Positions 11,613-22,575 of a stretch of 64,000 nucleotides of DNA are shown here, one piece after another. Under the pieces are notes generated by a model. That model did no database searches and was not told the DNA's origin. It saw only the letters and a list, made by a program, of their open reading frames with translations. Each line of letters begins with the position of its first letter. The stretch's first letter is position 1. The translations under genes and the position numbers were made by a program. Source of the DNA: Gorsachius magnificus (lineage: Eukaryota > Chordata > Aves > Pelecaniformes > Ardeidae); assembly GCA_034008185.1 (NCBI GenBank), contig CM067082.1, forward strand, positions 8,726,984 to 8,790,983. The letters run 5' to 3'.

Positions 11613-12554
11613 GGTTCCAAATATCCAAAAATACATTTATTTCAAGCTGTGATTAGAACACACTGTATTAAAAGATAATATGGTAATTCTCCATAAAGAA
11701 GAGCATTAAATACTATAGCAGTCTGAGAGCTCTACTTATACCACCTATGTGCTAGGGGCTGTCCAGACATACCAAAGAATAGTCTGTGTTCCAAAAAACT
11801 TGTAAGTTTTCACTCCCTCTGTTATAACTAATATAATCACTTAAACAGTGATTTTTAATTCAGTGTGGGGAGATGCCATGTAAATGTCTTCATCTGAACA
11901 AGTAACCTTAGACTTTACTTACAGTGTGAGCAGAACTGATTGCTGGAGCTAAAAGAATTTAGTGGGGACTCACCTCATTTTATGGTAGAAACCTTATTTT
12001 TTTTCAGGTGAATCACACTCTGAACTTCACTGGCTGCAGCAAATGGAGTGCTACTGACTGTACTGGGAGGTTTGATGTGGACAAATACATTCTAAACACA
12101 TAATTTTGAGATAAATCTTGTCCAAAACAATTTATAGAGGAGTTTGTGACATCATTGTGACTAACTTCTATTCTGTAAGTAGGGAAAATGGAGCTCAAGA
12201 TGGTGGTGTGGCTCTCTCAGTTTGCATGAAAACCATGTGAGAACGCAACTCAAGATTTTCAACATTCAGTCTATCATGCCCTCCCATAGACTGCACAGCT
12301 GAATAACACCAGGGCTACAATAAGCAGACAGACAAGCCTTTATTAAGTGTCATCCATTGCTCATTGATGTTAATTAAAGATCTCGAACAGTGTGCAGGAC
12401 TTGGCTATGATTTAGAAGCAGACTGTGTTCATACATGGTAGGCTAATAACACTGGCAAGCAGGAGCAATAGTGGATATATTACGTGCTAGAGTAACCTAG
12501 AAACACTTCCATGTCTTTTTAAAAAATGAGGTATATTAAACCACAAATTTCTGT

Positions 12555-12592
12555 TTAGTACTAAAATTGTATGTTAGTATTAAAATTGTATA
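12555..12592. repeat. 19-bp tandem duplication
   Basis: Units 12555-12573 and 12574-12592 read TTAGTACTAAAATTGTATG and TTAGTATTAAAATTGTATA, differing at two positions. It is a simple slippage-type duplication in AT-rich DNA. Confidence 0.85.
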
Positions 12593-13267
12593 ATTAAGGA
12601 AGGAAACCCTAAAATTCAAAATTAAAGTGCAAGAAAAGCCATTCCTGAGATCTTTGATACTCAGCATCTCTATTCATTCTGTTGAAAAGTCAATTTTTTA
12701 ATCTTCTATTCTAATGTGGCTTATATTCGCCCTTGTAACATTGATGTGTGATGTATGTGCAAACCACCATAGGTTGGAATAGGCTGGGAATACACAGAAA
12801 AGCCCACTGTCATGCTGCAGATTTTGACAAAAATCTTTCAAGTCACAGCTTCTTCTAGGTTCAACAACATTGACCCGGGTGTTACCCAAGCCCTGGCCTA
12901 TCTGATCCAGTGCAAGTCACAGTACCTGATACTATAAGGAGGTTAGCATCTGCTTTGTTCCCAAGATCCCCAGTAAATGACATTAAAAATGGATGACTTG
13001 TTCTGCTTTCCCTTATTGCTCTATAGGTGTCAAGGTCTTTATCAACTGCACTGGCATGAGTAGGATTTACTTGTATTATAAAAATAATGAATTTTTATTT
13101 ATACTGAGGCAACACAGCAGCAGTACTAAAAATCTCACAGTTTCAACGTACAATAACTAATATTGAGATTTCAAAGCTTCTTACAGAGCAGATCCAGCCC
13201 TCAGGATCCAAACTTCCACCACCTGCTTAAGTCAAACTCTAAGCCTGGAAAACATGCAGATAAGCTG

Positions 13268-13319
13268 CTTTTTTTTGTTGTTTTGTTTCGGTTTGTTTTT
13301 TTCTTTTTTTTTTTTCTTT
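13268..13319. repeat. T-rich low-complexity tract
   Basis: This is an almost pure T stretch broken by single G and C bases. It produces the run of phenylalanines in a short plus-strand frame, which is not a gene. Confidence 0.9.
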
Positions 13320-13511
13320 ACCCTGCAGAGGAGATTCTAGTTCTTTATCCATCTGAATGACACGAGCTGAGTTTGGGTCTTAAATCAATGCAAAGTCCTT
13401 GGCAGATTGTATCTACGTCTACATTTCTCATCATAACTTCTATCTAGATATACAAGGAAGGAAAGTGAAAACTACATTAATCCAGTTGAAGCACTTTTTT
13501 CCTCTTGTCTC

Positions 13512-13680
13512 TGTGGTGGGTTAACCTTGGCTGGATGCCATGTGCCCACCAAGCTACTGTATCACTCCCACTCCTCAAGGGGACAGAGGTGAGAATATAT
13601 AATGAAAGGCTCATGGGTTGAGATAAGGACAGGGAGATCATTCAGCAAATACATTTACAGGCAAAACAGACTCGGGGAAA
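13512..13680 (-). mobile_element. Truncated ERVL-type LTR (U5 side only)
   Basis: It starts TGTGGTGGGTTAACCTTGGCTGG, the complement of an avian LTR 3' terminus ending ...CCACCACA. It continues with CTCATGGGTTGAGATAAGGACAGGGAGATCA and ends near CAGACTCGGGGAAA. The same landmarks occur in reverse in the LTR at 59550-60369 (TCTTTATCTCGACCCATGAG, AAGGCTAACC), so both come from one LTR family. Only about 170 bases are left, with no internal retroviral sequence beside it. It carries no coding function. The left border is sharp; the right one is a judgement. Confidence 0.75.
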
Positions 13681-15529
13681 CTGGAGACCTGAGAGACTGA
13701 CTTTCTCTGGGGACAGAGGAAACATTAAATATTTGTTCTACAGGTTGGTACATAAGACCACAGAAGGTTATTTTATTGCCTTCAAGTTGTTAACAACACA
13801 AATCACCTCTCTTTATCATGGGATCCTTTGCAGGTAGAGTCATTAATTAACATCCTACAGAGAGGAGTAAGAGTTACTATAGTGACAAGTTGAAGAGGTA
13901 AGTAAGAGAAATATGAGAGTCTGAGAGTATATCAAATCCACGCGTCCTGCAGGGTATGAAGCACTAATATTGTTACAAAGAGAAACTCTTATATCCCAGG
14001 TAGCGTTATGAGACTCCAAAGCAGTACAGCATGACCATCCATGTCTCAAAGATGCCCACCAGAACCCAGAAAGTTAAGAATGTATCCATTTAGTTTGTTG
14101 AATAATTTTGTAAGACAATGATGCTGTCATTAATTATCAAGGAAATCACATATCTAGGGATATAATCACAGAACTCTAAATCCTTCTCGGGTATATATCA
14201 GAGGTAATGGAGAGATAACACAAATATTAGAGGCTTAGAACCGATTAGAGGATTTTGTGTCCCGCTCATGTTTCCTAATCCCTCTCGCCAAAATAATTAA
14301 AATCTGCACCTTCTTTTTTATTTTTTTTTAATATAGCCAAAAAAAATCAGAATTTGGTTACTTGCCCAAAAGTGAATATTCTACATCCTCAGATGTTTTC
14401 CATGCATTAATCATTAAGATTTTTTTTTTAATGTAGGTAAAAAAAAATCTCAAAAGTATGAAATGCTCTGTTTTTCTCTAAGCAAAGAGTAATATTTAGA
14501 AACACAAAAGAAATGTAAAGGTTAGTCAGAAACTAAGGGTATACTATCTGAATTGACATGCCTGTTCTGCTCTTTGCTGAGAGAAAACTGTGCAGGGTTA
14601 CATTGCACTATACGAACAGTGTGTAAACAGGACTATTACCATAATGGTTTTTGTCCATAATCTGCAGGACAGATATTGAAGTTTCTATTGGAAAAAAAAT
14701 CAGTGAGAACTAAAAATGGATTTCAAAGTAAATTTAGAAGGAATTAGGAGCTCAGTTTTGTGTGTGGATCCTGGAGGGAATGAATAATGAGGAACATGAC
14801 TAGCAATAAGTATGTGAAGGTAGTGAAGAAAGAGGAATTATACACAGTGAGGCAAGAAAGCCATATATAGGATCAATGGGAATCAATTAGAAAAGTTTAT
14901 GCTGGTTTCAGGGGAATCTTCCTGACAGCCAGATCTATTAATCTATTACTGAGCTCCCAAATAAAGCCCTGTTTCTCAAGTCTTTCTCAACTCTGATAGA
15001 TGTTTCCTTGGAATGCTCAACTCCTGTATGCAAGTGAAGGACACTATAATTTCTTCCCCTAGTTAGTTGCTGCACACTGGCTAAAACTGTTGTGATATTC
15101 AAGCGTAAGTCATGAGGGCAGCATTTTATACCCCTTTTATCATTCTAGAAGGACTGCGTAACCAGAAATTATTTCAACTCAAGATCTCTTAATCAACTTC
15201 AGATATAGACTAGGTGCTTTCTATATTAAATGGGACAGTTACATTTAGCCTGAGTAGAGACCGTACTCTTGCTGTTGGGGAACTCTATTTTAAAGAGAAT
15301 CATGGTTTAAGAGAGAGAAAGAGGAAAAAAAAAATCCTTACAGTGCTTTGATTTCAATTGCTGTCTGCCCCATGACAATAGAAAATTAAGCAGTTAAAAC
15401 CCTACAGCAAATGTATTTAAATCAACTGAAACAGTAAAGAATAATCTCATAGGCTTCATCTCAGACCTGCAAGAGGCCTTTTGCCTCATAAGGGACCCTA
15501 GGCCACACTCAGCTTGAAGGTTGCCTTTG
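13681..15529. other. Unique non-coding sequence, no gene supported
   Basis: AT-rich sequence with short A and T runs near 14310-14450. No gene or recognised repeat is visible. Whether 13681-13740 still belongs to the truncated LTR cannot be decided by eye. Confidence 0.55.
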
Positions 15530-15665
15530 GTGCTCCTCCTGGCCCAGAACTGTTTCAGACAGCTCTGTTCCTTTTGTGACCAAATGCTTAACTGTACTTC
15601 CCATATATATGAAATAAGGATAATTTATCATTATCTCAATAAGGCTTTGAAAAACTCTATGCCCA
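15530..15665 (+). mobile_element. Decayed MIR-like SINE fragment
   Basis: In order: TCTGTTCCTTTTGTGACCAAATGCTTAACTGTACTTCCC, then ATATGAAATAAGGATAAT, then ATCATTATCTCAATAAGGCTTTG. This tracks the MIR consensus in forward orientation (CTGTGTGACCTTGGGCAAGTCACTTAACC, CATCTGTAAAATGGGGATAATA, CCTCATAGGGTTGTTG). The match is ancient and diverged; the name rests on remembered consensus. Confidence 0.45.
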
Positions 15666-18600
15666 ATATTGGCTCTGACTGAAAGCTCATGAATTCATAA
15701 GACTGATGTTGGCACAATCATGTATTCTCCCTTTTAAGTCAAATAATATTTTCCCATAAATATTTTGGAGAGTGTCAAGTCTAACTAGATTTTAGAAATT
15801 AAACTAGAGGGGGAAACATTTAGAAAATGTGTATTTTAACAGTTTGGATTGCAATATTTTAATCCTGACATTTCAAATTTTCTGAAATGAAACTTGTAAA
15901 ATTTTACTAAATATTTTTTATTTTAGATCAGAAAGAAATATTGAATAGCTGCAATAAAATATTCCATAATTATGGGGAAAAACAAAAAGAAAAAACCCAA
16001 CAACTGAACTTGTATTTCAGGTAGAAAGATAGATACATTATTTGGTTTTCATTTCATAGAAATCATTGGAGATCCCAACTCCTTCCCAGCTCTTAATTTT
16101 AAGACATGATATTTTCCCAGACAGAGAGGCTTCCTTATGTAAACTACAGGAAAGACATCTGAAAGGGGCTGTGTCTGAGGCTCATCCATTCAATATATTT
16201 GCCTGCTCTAATTTACTTTATGTTCGTTACTATCAGAGAATGTCACACTGATTTTCACAGGTGCAGATACTTTCCCATTGCTTACTAAATCTGAAAGTAG
16301 CATTATTGCTCTTCTAACTCAGGTAATGGCTTTTGCCTTGGTAAAAGCAGAAGCTGGTTATGAATATTCAAGTATTGTTTGCCTTTCCCAGCTTTAACCC
16401 ACCACCACCCAACCTTGCTCACAGTGCTTGGATTTACTTGGTTTTCTGGAATTAAGGAAAGTAGAAAGTAAATGAGGAAGGATTATACATCGGTAGTGAT
16501 GAAATCACCAGTGTGCCTTGAGAAGCACATCCCATGAACCTGAAGACGTTTGGGAGAAATCTGGCCAAAAGTCATTCAAAAAACAGCAGAGAGAGGACAA
16601 AGTGTTTCAAAGGCCGTAACTTTGCCTGCTGGACCACTCAGTTCTTCCTCAATCTCATTCACTTCCCACCATCACCATCCTGAAATGGTTTTGAACAAAG
16701 AGCACATAAAGAAAAGCTGGGGTCTTTTAAGGAGTTACCTATGGAAATAGAGGAGCTACAGCTGTTTTACTCTCCTGTGTCAACACTATATACTGAACAT
16801 GACCAATTGCAGCACAGGACTTCATAAACCCTTATACAAATTGCAGCTGTCTACACCCCTCCAGACTTGAGAGATAAGTGACCAGGAAACATCCAACCCT
16901 TGTGCACCTCCCATTTTGGCAAGAACAGAGAAATCCCCAAGACATAGCAAGTGTCAAATAACACCATGGGCTACACAAGCCACCATCACATCTCCAGCTC
17001 TTATAGAGGGCATTGCTGCAGAAGGGATGATAAATGGATCTGAGGCATGTCTGCCGCTACCATACTGGAAGACTGAGATGAGTTGGCAGAGATACAGGGT
17101 GTCTCCTAGACAGAATGTTCAGTAAATTTTCTTTCTTGTCAGCAAAATCTCATCATCTTCACCCAAGAAAAGCTCCCAGTGAATTGCTTAAAGAGGGACT
17201 GGATGAAAAGTTAGTTAAAGATTGTACAATTAGTCCCTGAATAATGTTCTGCACAAAGAGAAAATGGAGATGACTCTTTTTCCTTGGTGAGCAGAGGAGG
17301 AGGACTAGCTCTTCTTAGTTCAGGTGAGGGTTTTTTAGCTTTTTCTTTTAAAGAAACAGTTTGAGTTAGATGGTTTTATTACACTGGAAATTATATAGTC
17401 CCACTTTAAATTTAGAAGAGGTCTTTAAGTTGCTTTCATGGTGTTTTCAAACCAGCTGGTGGCTGTGTTGGCTGACTATCTAAGTTATTAGTGAATGATT
17501 TGGCACACTGTTAATCACTGTGCACTCGCGTTGCCAGCTTTGGCAAGAAATTTTGCTTCCTTAAGGAATTTTCCATTCTGCAAATCAGTTTAATACCAAC
17601 CAAACACCATCCATCAAGGCTAAAGTCTGCCTTACACAGCATGAATTACATTATTACATTCATTTCCAGTGATAAGTCTCCTAAATATCTTGCTTGTTTT
17701 TACCATATACTCAGTTTAGGAAAGCAAAGCAATTCTTCGGAATGAGTTTTCAATTTATATGTTCAAATAGTTTAAATTCCAAATCAGCAATACATAATAC
17801 GTTGGTATCATGCTCTGTATCTTACTCAGGCTTCTTGGATGTTAAGAAAGTAACCACTTGTGTATTGTGGTCAATACTTAGCAGATTGAGGACAATCTTA
17901 GAATTAAAATGAGTCTCCACAGGTTTTGCTTTTGGTAAAGTTAAAGTTGACATCAAGACAAACCCAGGAGCAGTGGCAAACAAAATACTGTGCACTTTTC
18001 CTTAGTATGTTCTAGAGAAAATAAAAGCTTTTTTAGTCTTTTCAGTCTGACCCATGTTGATGCAACACACTGCTTATGAGAAATGTCCTGCCAACTGCAG
18101 TACAGTTACTACTGTCACCTGAGGTCTCATTAGAGCCTAACTCAAGATTTGAAGGAACAGATGAATCCATGTGCAGCCACGATATATTTGGTGATGCTGA
18201 CTCTTGATACAAAATCAAATAACAAGCTTCCAGCACTATAGTGTGCAGCACACGCTTTACAAATGGAGTGGCAATGTAAAAACACCCCAAAAACAGTAGT
18301 CTCCTGCAGAGCAAAGACTGAAGAGGTCTGTAGCATGCACACACTCATGACCTGGAGTCATGGGTCTATGGAAAGTATCATCTTTCAGAGAACTGAAAAT
18401 GAGAGTTTGCCACTTACAGTCAGCTTAAATTTGTCAACAGACAAATTTTGATCCTTGTACTGAGGAAAAATTCAATACAAGTTTCTCTGCTACTTAAATT
18501 CATATTGATGTGTCAATTCTATGCACTGGTCATACTCATTTTTTGCCATGATATTCCTATACAGCTGGTAAAATACATTTTAGGCGTAGCTCCTTGAGAC

Positions 18601-19130
18601 AAAGGAAGCACGGACATTCTTTCAAATGCAAAATACAGTGTTTTGAAATGGATTTAATTTAAACTGGAATGAAAATGAATCCAAGAAAAAAATCAGGTTT
18701 CCTATGCAACAAAGAAAAAAGTACATGACAAACAATTTCTTCTTGAATCCAATACTCTAGTTAACAGTGAACTTTATGCTCAATTTCAAAATAACAATTT
18801 GAACTTTTTCACTACAGGTCAGATATCCTTCAAATTTTTTTGTTTCAAAACAAAAAATCAACTGACCCTCCCCTGCATTATTGCAATGGTTGTTATGGTC
18901 ATAACTTGTGCGTGTATTTCAGAATATAGAAATGGCAAAGTCATTCCTCTTTGGCTTGTAAATGGTAGAAGAAGCAAGAAAGTTCTTCCTTCTTCCTGGA
19001 GGTCTTTGGTTTTGATGGTAGACTGGGGTTTGATGCCATCATTTTACAGTGATGGCAGGACTGAGCTCTGGACCTACTTATGACGCACCCAGCTCCTAGA
19101 CTCTTCTGTTTATAGACTGTTACTCAGGGA
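15666..19130. other. Unique non-coding sequence, no gene supported
   Basis: No gene or recognised transposable element. Frames of up to about 100 codons occur (for example minus 18042-18344), with no motif and overlapping alternatives, as expected of non-coding DNA. Confidence 0.6.
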
Positions 19131-19227
19131 GTAGTGGAGAGAGATGTAGTGGAGTAGTGGAGGTAGTCCCCTTTCTAATGGAGTCCTCTACTAGTAAAGT
19201 AGTAGTGGAGGTAGATGGTTAGTCCCT
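19131..19227. repeat. GTAGTGGAG minisatellite-like cluster
   Basis: The core GTAGTGGAG or TAGTGGAGGTAG recurs at 19131, 19146, 19155 and 19202. The larger block TAGTGGAGGTAGTCCC at 19155 is echoed at 19203 with a five-base insertion (TAGTGGAGGTAGATGGTTAGTCCC). The middle segment CCTCTACTAGTAAAGTAGTAG contains a partly complementary copy. It is a locally expanded short repeat with no coding meaning. Confidence 0.8.
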
Positions 19228-21439
19228 GGTAATTTTTGGACAATGTCTCTATGTGCATATGCAAAGGTGTTTTTTTTAATTTGTCTGCAGAGATAAATAT
19301 ATGGACGTTGGTACTCAGATCAGAATTTGAGCAGTTTTCATGGATGCCAGGCAAATATTTCAGCTTTTAAATTATTACTAAATAGTGGTGTATCATAGGA
19401 TACAGTGAAAGAAGAACAACTTTGAAGACATAGACCTGGGTATCCAAGTATTACTCTTTGGCCTCTGCCACAGGCTTCACACATGAACTTAACAAAACAT
19501 AATTCTTCCCGTCTCTCTGAAAATCTCACAAAGTCCTGAGGGTACTTAATCAGGAGATACTTGTACAACTCAAGATGGCTGTAGAAATTTCTGATGGGTC
19601 AGTTTTATACTGAGAACAGTCTGATTTGAAAGCCCCACTCTATTTTCTGGAATTGTGTTGACTCTTCATGGGCAAGTTGCCCACTTTTCTGCCAGCTGGC
19701 TGATAGGGAACCCCAATGTCCTCTCACCAGCCATTTCAGTGGTGAGCTGCCCAGCTTCCCAGCACACCCTGTAGACTAAGGCCAAGAAGCTAGGAATGGA
19801 GGGAGGAAAGCAATTTCTTCTAGTTGACCATAAATGGAGTCATTACAGAAGTTCCATGCTGCAGACAATTCTCTAATATTTCCTTCCCATTCTCAAACAA
19901 GTTGCCTTTCCCTAAACCCACTAATACAGATGGAACTCACAAATCAACAAATAAAAATCAAATGCCAAAACCAGACCTGTATGGGGGCATGCATATAGGT
20001 CTAATAAAAGCTACTGCTACTAAAATTTTCTCACATTCATACACCTTCCCAATTACAGACTGGTTCCATGCTTGTGGGGAGTGGAAACAAAACTAAATAT
20101 AAATGTACAGTAGTGCACGGCACAGAAATCAGGTTCATGAACAGAACCTGATATCAGCATTTATTTTTTTTGAAAAAGTCTTCTTCCTCCTCTAAAAATA
20201 AATTACTTTCTAATGCCAACAATATATATAGCCTTATCAAAGCATCTTGCAAACTGACAATTTCAGCAACACAAAAGTGTCATCAGGTAACTGAAAACTC
20301 AGCTCAACAATCCACAGGAGCGGTAACGTTTTATATGCACCAACTCTTACTACTTGCCAGCTGAAGTTTCAAGCTGAAATGGAATTTCTTTTGTGATGTA
20401 GCCACATTTCAAAACCCACCTAAGATAACCATACACGACCTTGCTAGTATACTACATCACAGTGCTAATTAATAGCTATTACGTGGAGGTAGTTTTAATG
20501 GAAAATAAATTAAATCAAGTATATACCAAATTTCTTCAAGGGATATATATTCAAGCCTCTGTTTTTATCACCATTAAACTTGACTACTATGTTTGTGCAT
20601 CTTCATCCTTCTCTTCTAATGAAGACTATAAAACAGAGAGATAATATTTGAGCCAGTGGCAGGAAGAAAACTGCCCTTTAACAATTTTAATAGCTTCTGA
20701 GCAAAAACACACAGTGATAACTAGCCACCTGGACACCCCAGGGATAGCTGTGGTAATGGTATTCCAACAGCAACACATTGTATGAGACACTCCTGAATTC
20801 CATGATAACTGCTGCGTAGGCCTGAGCTTTTAAAACTCTAGCTTAGCAGAGTGCTTAAATGCATCCTTATTCTTAAGCACTAAATTTAATAAACCTGCTC
20901 AGATGCTTAAAATTGCACAAATAATTACCATGCTAAGTCACGAACTGATGTAGTATAGTTAAATACAGGTCTCAGCCCTATGCCTTCAGAAAACATTCTC
21001 AGACCATGGGATTCTTTTTTTTTTTTTTTCCCATCTGTACTACCAAGTGATTCTTGAACTGAGAGTGCCCATACTGTCCTTAGGAAACATCACTATCAGC
21101 AGACTGAGCTTAGCTTCATTCAGCAAAACCAGTCACGAAGGCTTGGCCTGCCTGTGGGATGCTGAATATGCTTTGAATGTGATTTCTCTTTTGCTGGCTC
21201 ATACAGAAAACAAAAACGAAGAGATGGAGGTTAGGCTTGGCTGGGCTGAGAACAAGCTTGTACTTGCTATGACAAGTATTTCCTCATTCTCTAAATCACC
21301 TAATATTTGAAGTGAGAATCCTACTAGTCACCCTCAGTGTCCTACTGGCGCTCACATTTGAAAGAGTCGGCCTACATTTCTTTGATGTATTTAGACAATG
21401 TAAAGCATCCAGACCTCGTTTCTAATGAGTGCAATCATA
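19228..21439. other. Unique non-coding sequence, no gene supported
   Basis: No gene is supported. A 15-T run lies at 21015-21029. The 90-codon plus frame at 19824-20096 is unrecognised and low in information. Confidence 0.55.
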
Positions 21440-22345
21440 GGAAAATTCAAGATGGCAGGGATATCTAGAGGCCATCTGTTCTGGTCCCCTGCTCAAAACC
21501 AGGTCTGGTTACATTGGGATGCTCAGGACTCTGATTGTGCCTTGCTTGTCTCTAAGGTGGAGATTCTATAACCTCTCTGGATCCCTGTTTCAATATTTGA
21601 CCATCCACATAATGAAAAATATTTTCCTTACATCTAGTCAAAGTTTCCCATATACCAACTTGTGTTTTTTGTCTCTTAACTTATTTATTTCCATGCACCT
21701 TCAAGAAGAGTCTGGATTTGTTTGTTCTGTAAACTCTATCAAGTATTGGAAGACAGAAGTTCCTCTGCACACCCTTAGTTTTCACCCCAGCCTAAACAAA
21801 GTAATTTCTATCTTCTTGTACATCACATGCTCCATCTCCCTAGCTATCTAAACTGTCCTCAGCTGGACTCTCTAGAGGTTGTTGAGACATATATAGATAT
21901 ATATATATATATAAACTGGGGGCCTAAAACCAAACATGACTTTCCAGGAGTGTCCCAGAAAAGCAATTATTGCTTCCCTGGCCCTGTTTCGTCTTGCTAA
22001 TACAGCCCAGTGTGTGGTAGGCCCTCCATTACTCAAGGACACATTATTTATTTATGTTCAACTTGTCATCTACCAGGACCACAAGGTCCTTTTCTGTCGC
22101 TTAGTCAGTTGTCCCTCTACCTGCACTGGTTCACAGGGTTATTCTATCACTTGTGCAGGACTTTGTGTTTGTTTACACTGAACTTCTCAAGGTTCCTGTC
22201 AGCCCATTTCTTCAGCTTGTCAAGATCCATGAGTGGCAGTTCTACCCTCCACCATGTCAAACATTCTCTCTAATGTGGCTTCATCCACACAACTGTGAAA
22301 ATATTCTGTCCTGTCATCCAGGTCACTGATGAAAATGCTGATCAC
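21440..22345 (-). mobile_element. Ancient CR1 fragment
   Basis: Landmarks in plus-strand order follow the complement of a CR1 3' half: TGTTCTGGTCCCCTGCTCAAA, GGTGGAGATTCTATAACCTCTCTGG, ATAATGAAAAATATTTTCCTTACATC, CTCAGCTGGACTCTCTAGAGG, TTCAACTTGTCATCTACCAGGACCACAAGGTCCTT, TTGTCAAGATCCATGAG and CATCCAGGTCACTGATGAAAATGCTGATCACA. These correspond to the 3' UTR, ORF2 C-terminus and back toward the INDL segment of the reverse transcriptase. It is heavily decayed with many gaps. It explains the plus-strand frames of 81-110 codons here, which are antisense noise. Confidence 0.85.
21889..21914. repeat. (TA)n microsatellite
   Basis: An uninterrupted AT alternation of about 16 bases is preceded by ACATATATAGAT. 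It lies inside the ancient CR1 fragment. Confidence 0.95.
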
Positions 22346-22415
22346 AGATCATATGCAAGCACTGAAGTTCTGAATTGGGAGAATATCTGGACCATTTAAA
22401 TATGTGTATAACAAT

Positions 22416-22575
22416 GAATAGACTAGACTAGACTAGAATATTTTAGTTGGGAGAGACCTACAACGATCATCTAGTCCAATTGCCTGACCACTTCAGAACT
22501 GACCAAAAGTTAGAGCCTGTTTTTAAGGGCATTGTCCAAATGCCTCTTAAACACTGTCAGGCTTGTTAGTCTCCT
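22416..22575 (-). mobile_element. CR1 3' end with CTAGTCTA-type tail
   Basis: It begins GAATAGACTAGACTAGACTAGAATA, the complement of a (TCTAGTCTAGTC) tail. It continues TTGGGAGAGACCTACAACGATCATCTAGTCCAATTGCCTGACCACTTCAG and TTAAGGGCATTGTCCAAATGCCTCTTAAACACTGTCAGGCTTG. The tail type and the wording match the end of the long copy at 6608-8966 (GGCAGTTGGACCAGATGATC, CTAGTCTATTCTA), so both belong to one CR1 subfamily. Only about 160 bases survive. Confidence 0.88.

Larger units (their letters stand above)
11613..13511. other. Unique non-coding sequence, no gene supported
   Basis: No recognised gene. It contains a splice-like acceptor followed by a 31-codon open run (12008-12103, see findings), a 19-bp tandem duplication, and a T-rich tract before the LTR at 13512. 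Confidence 0.5.

Noticed and set aside
21519..22273. Three plus-strand frames of 81-110 codons
   Set aside because: They are antisense to an ancient CR1 fragment.
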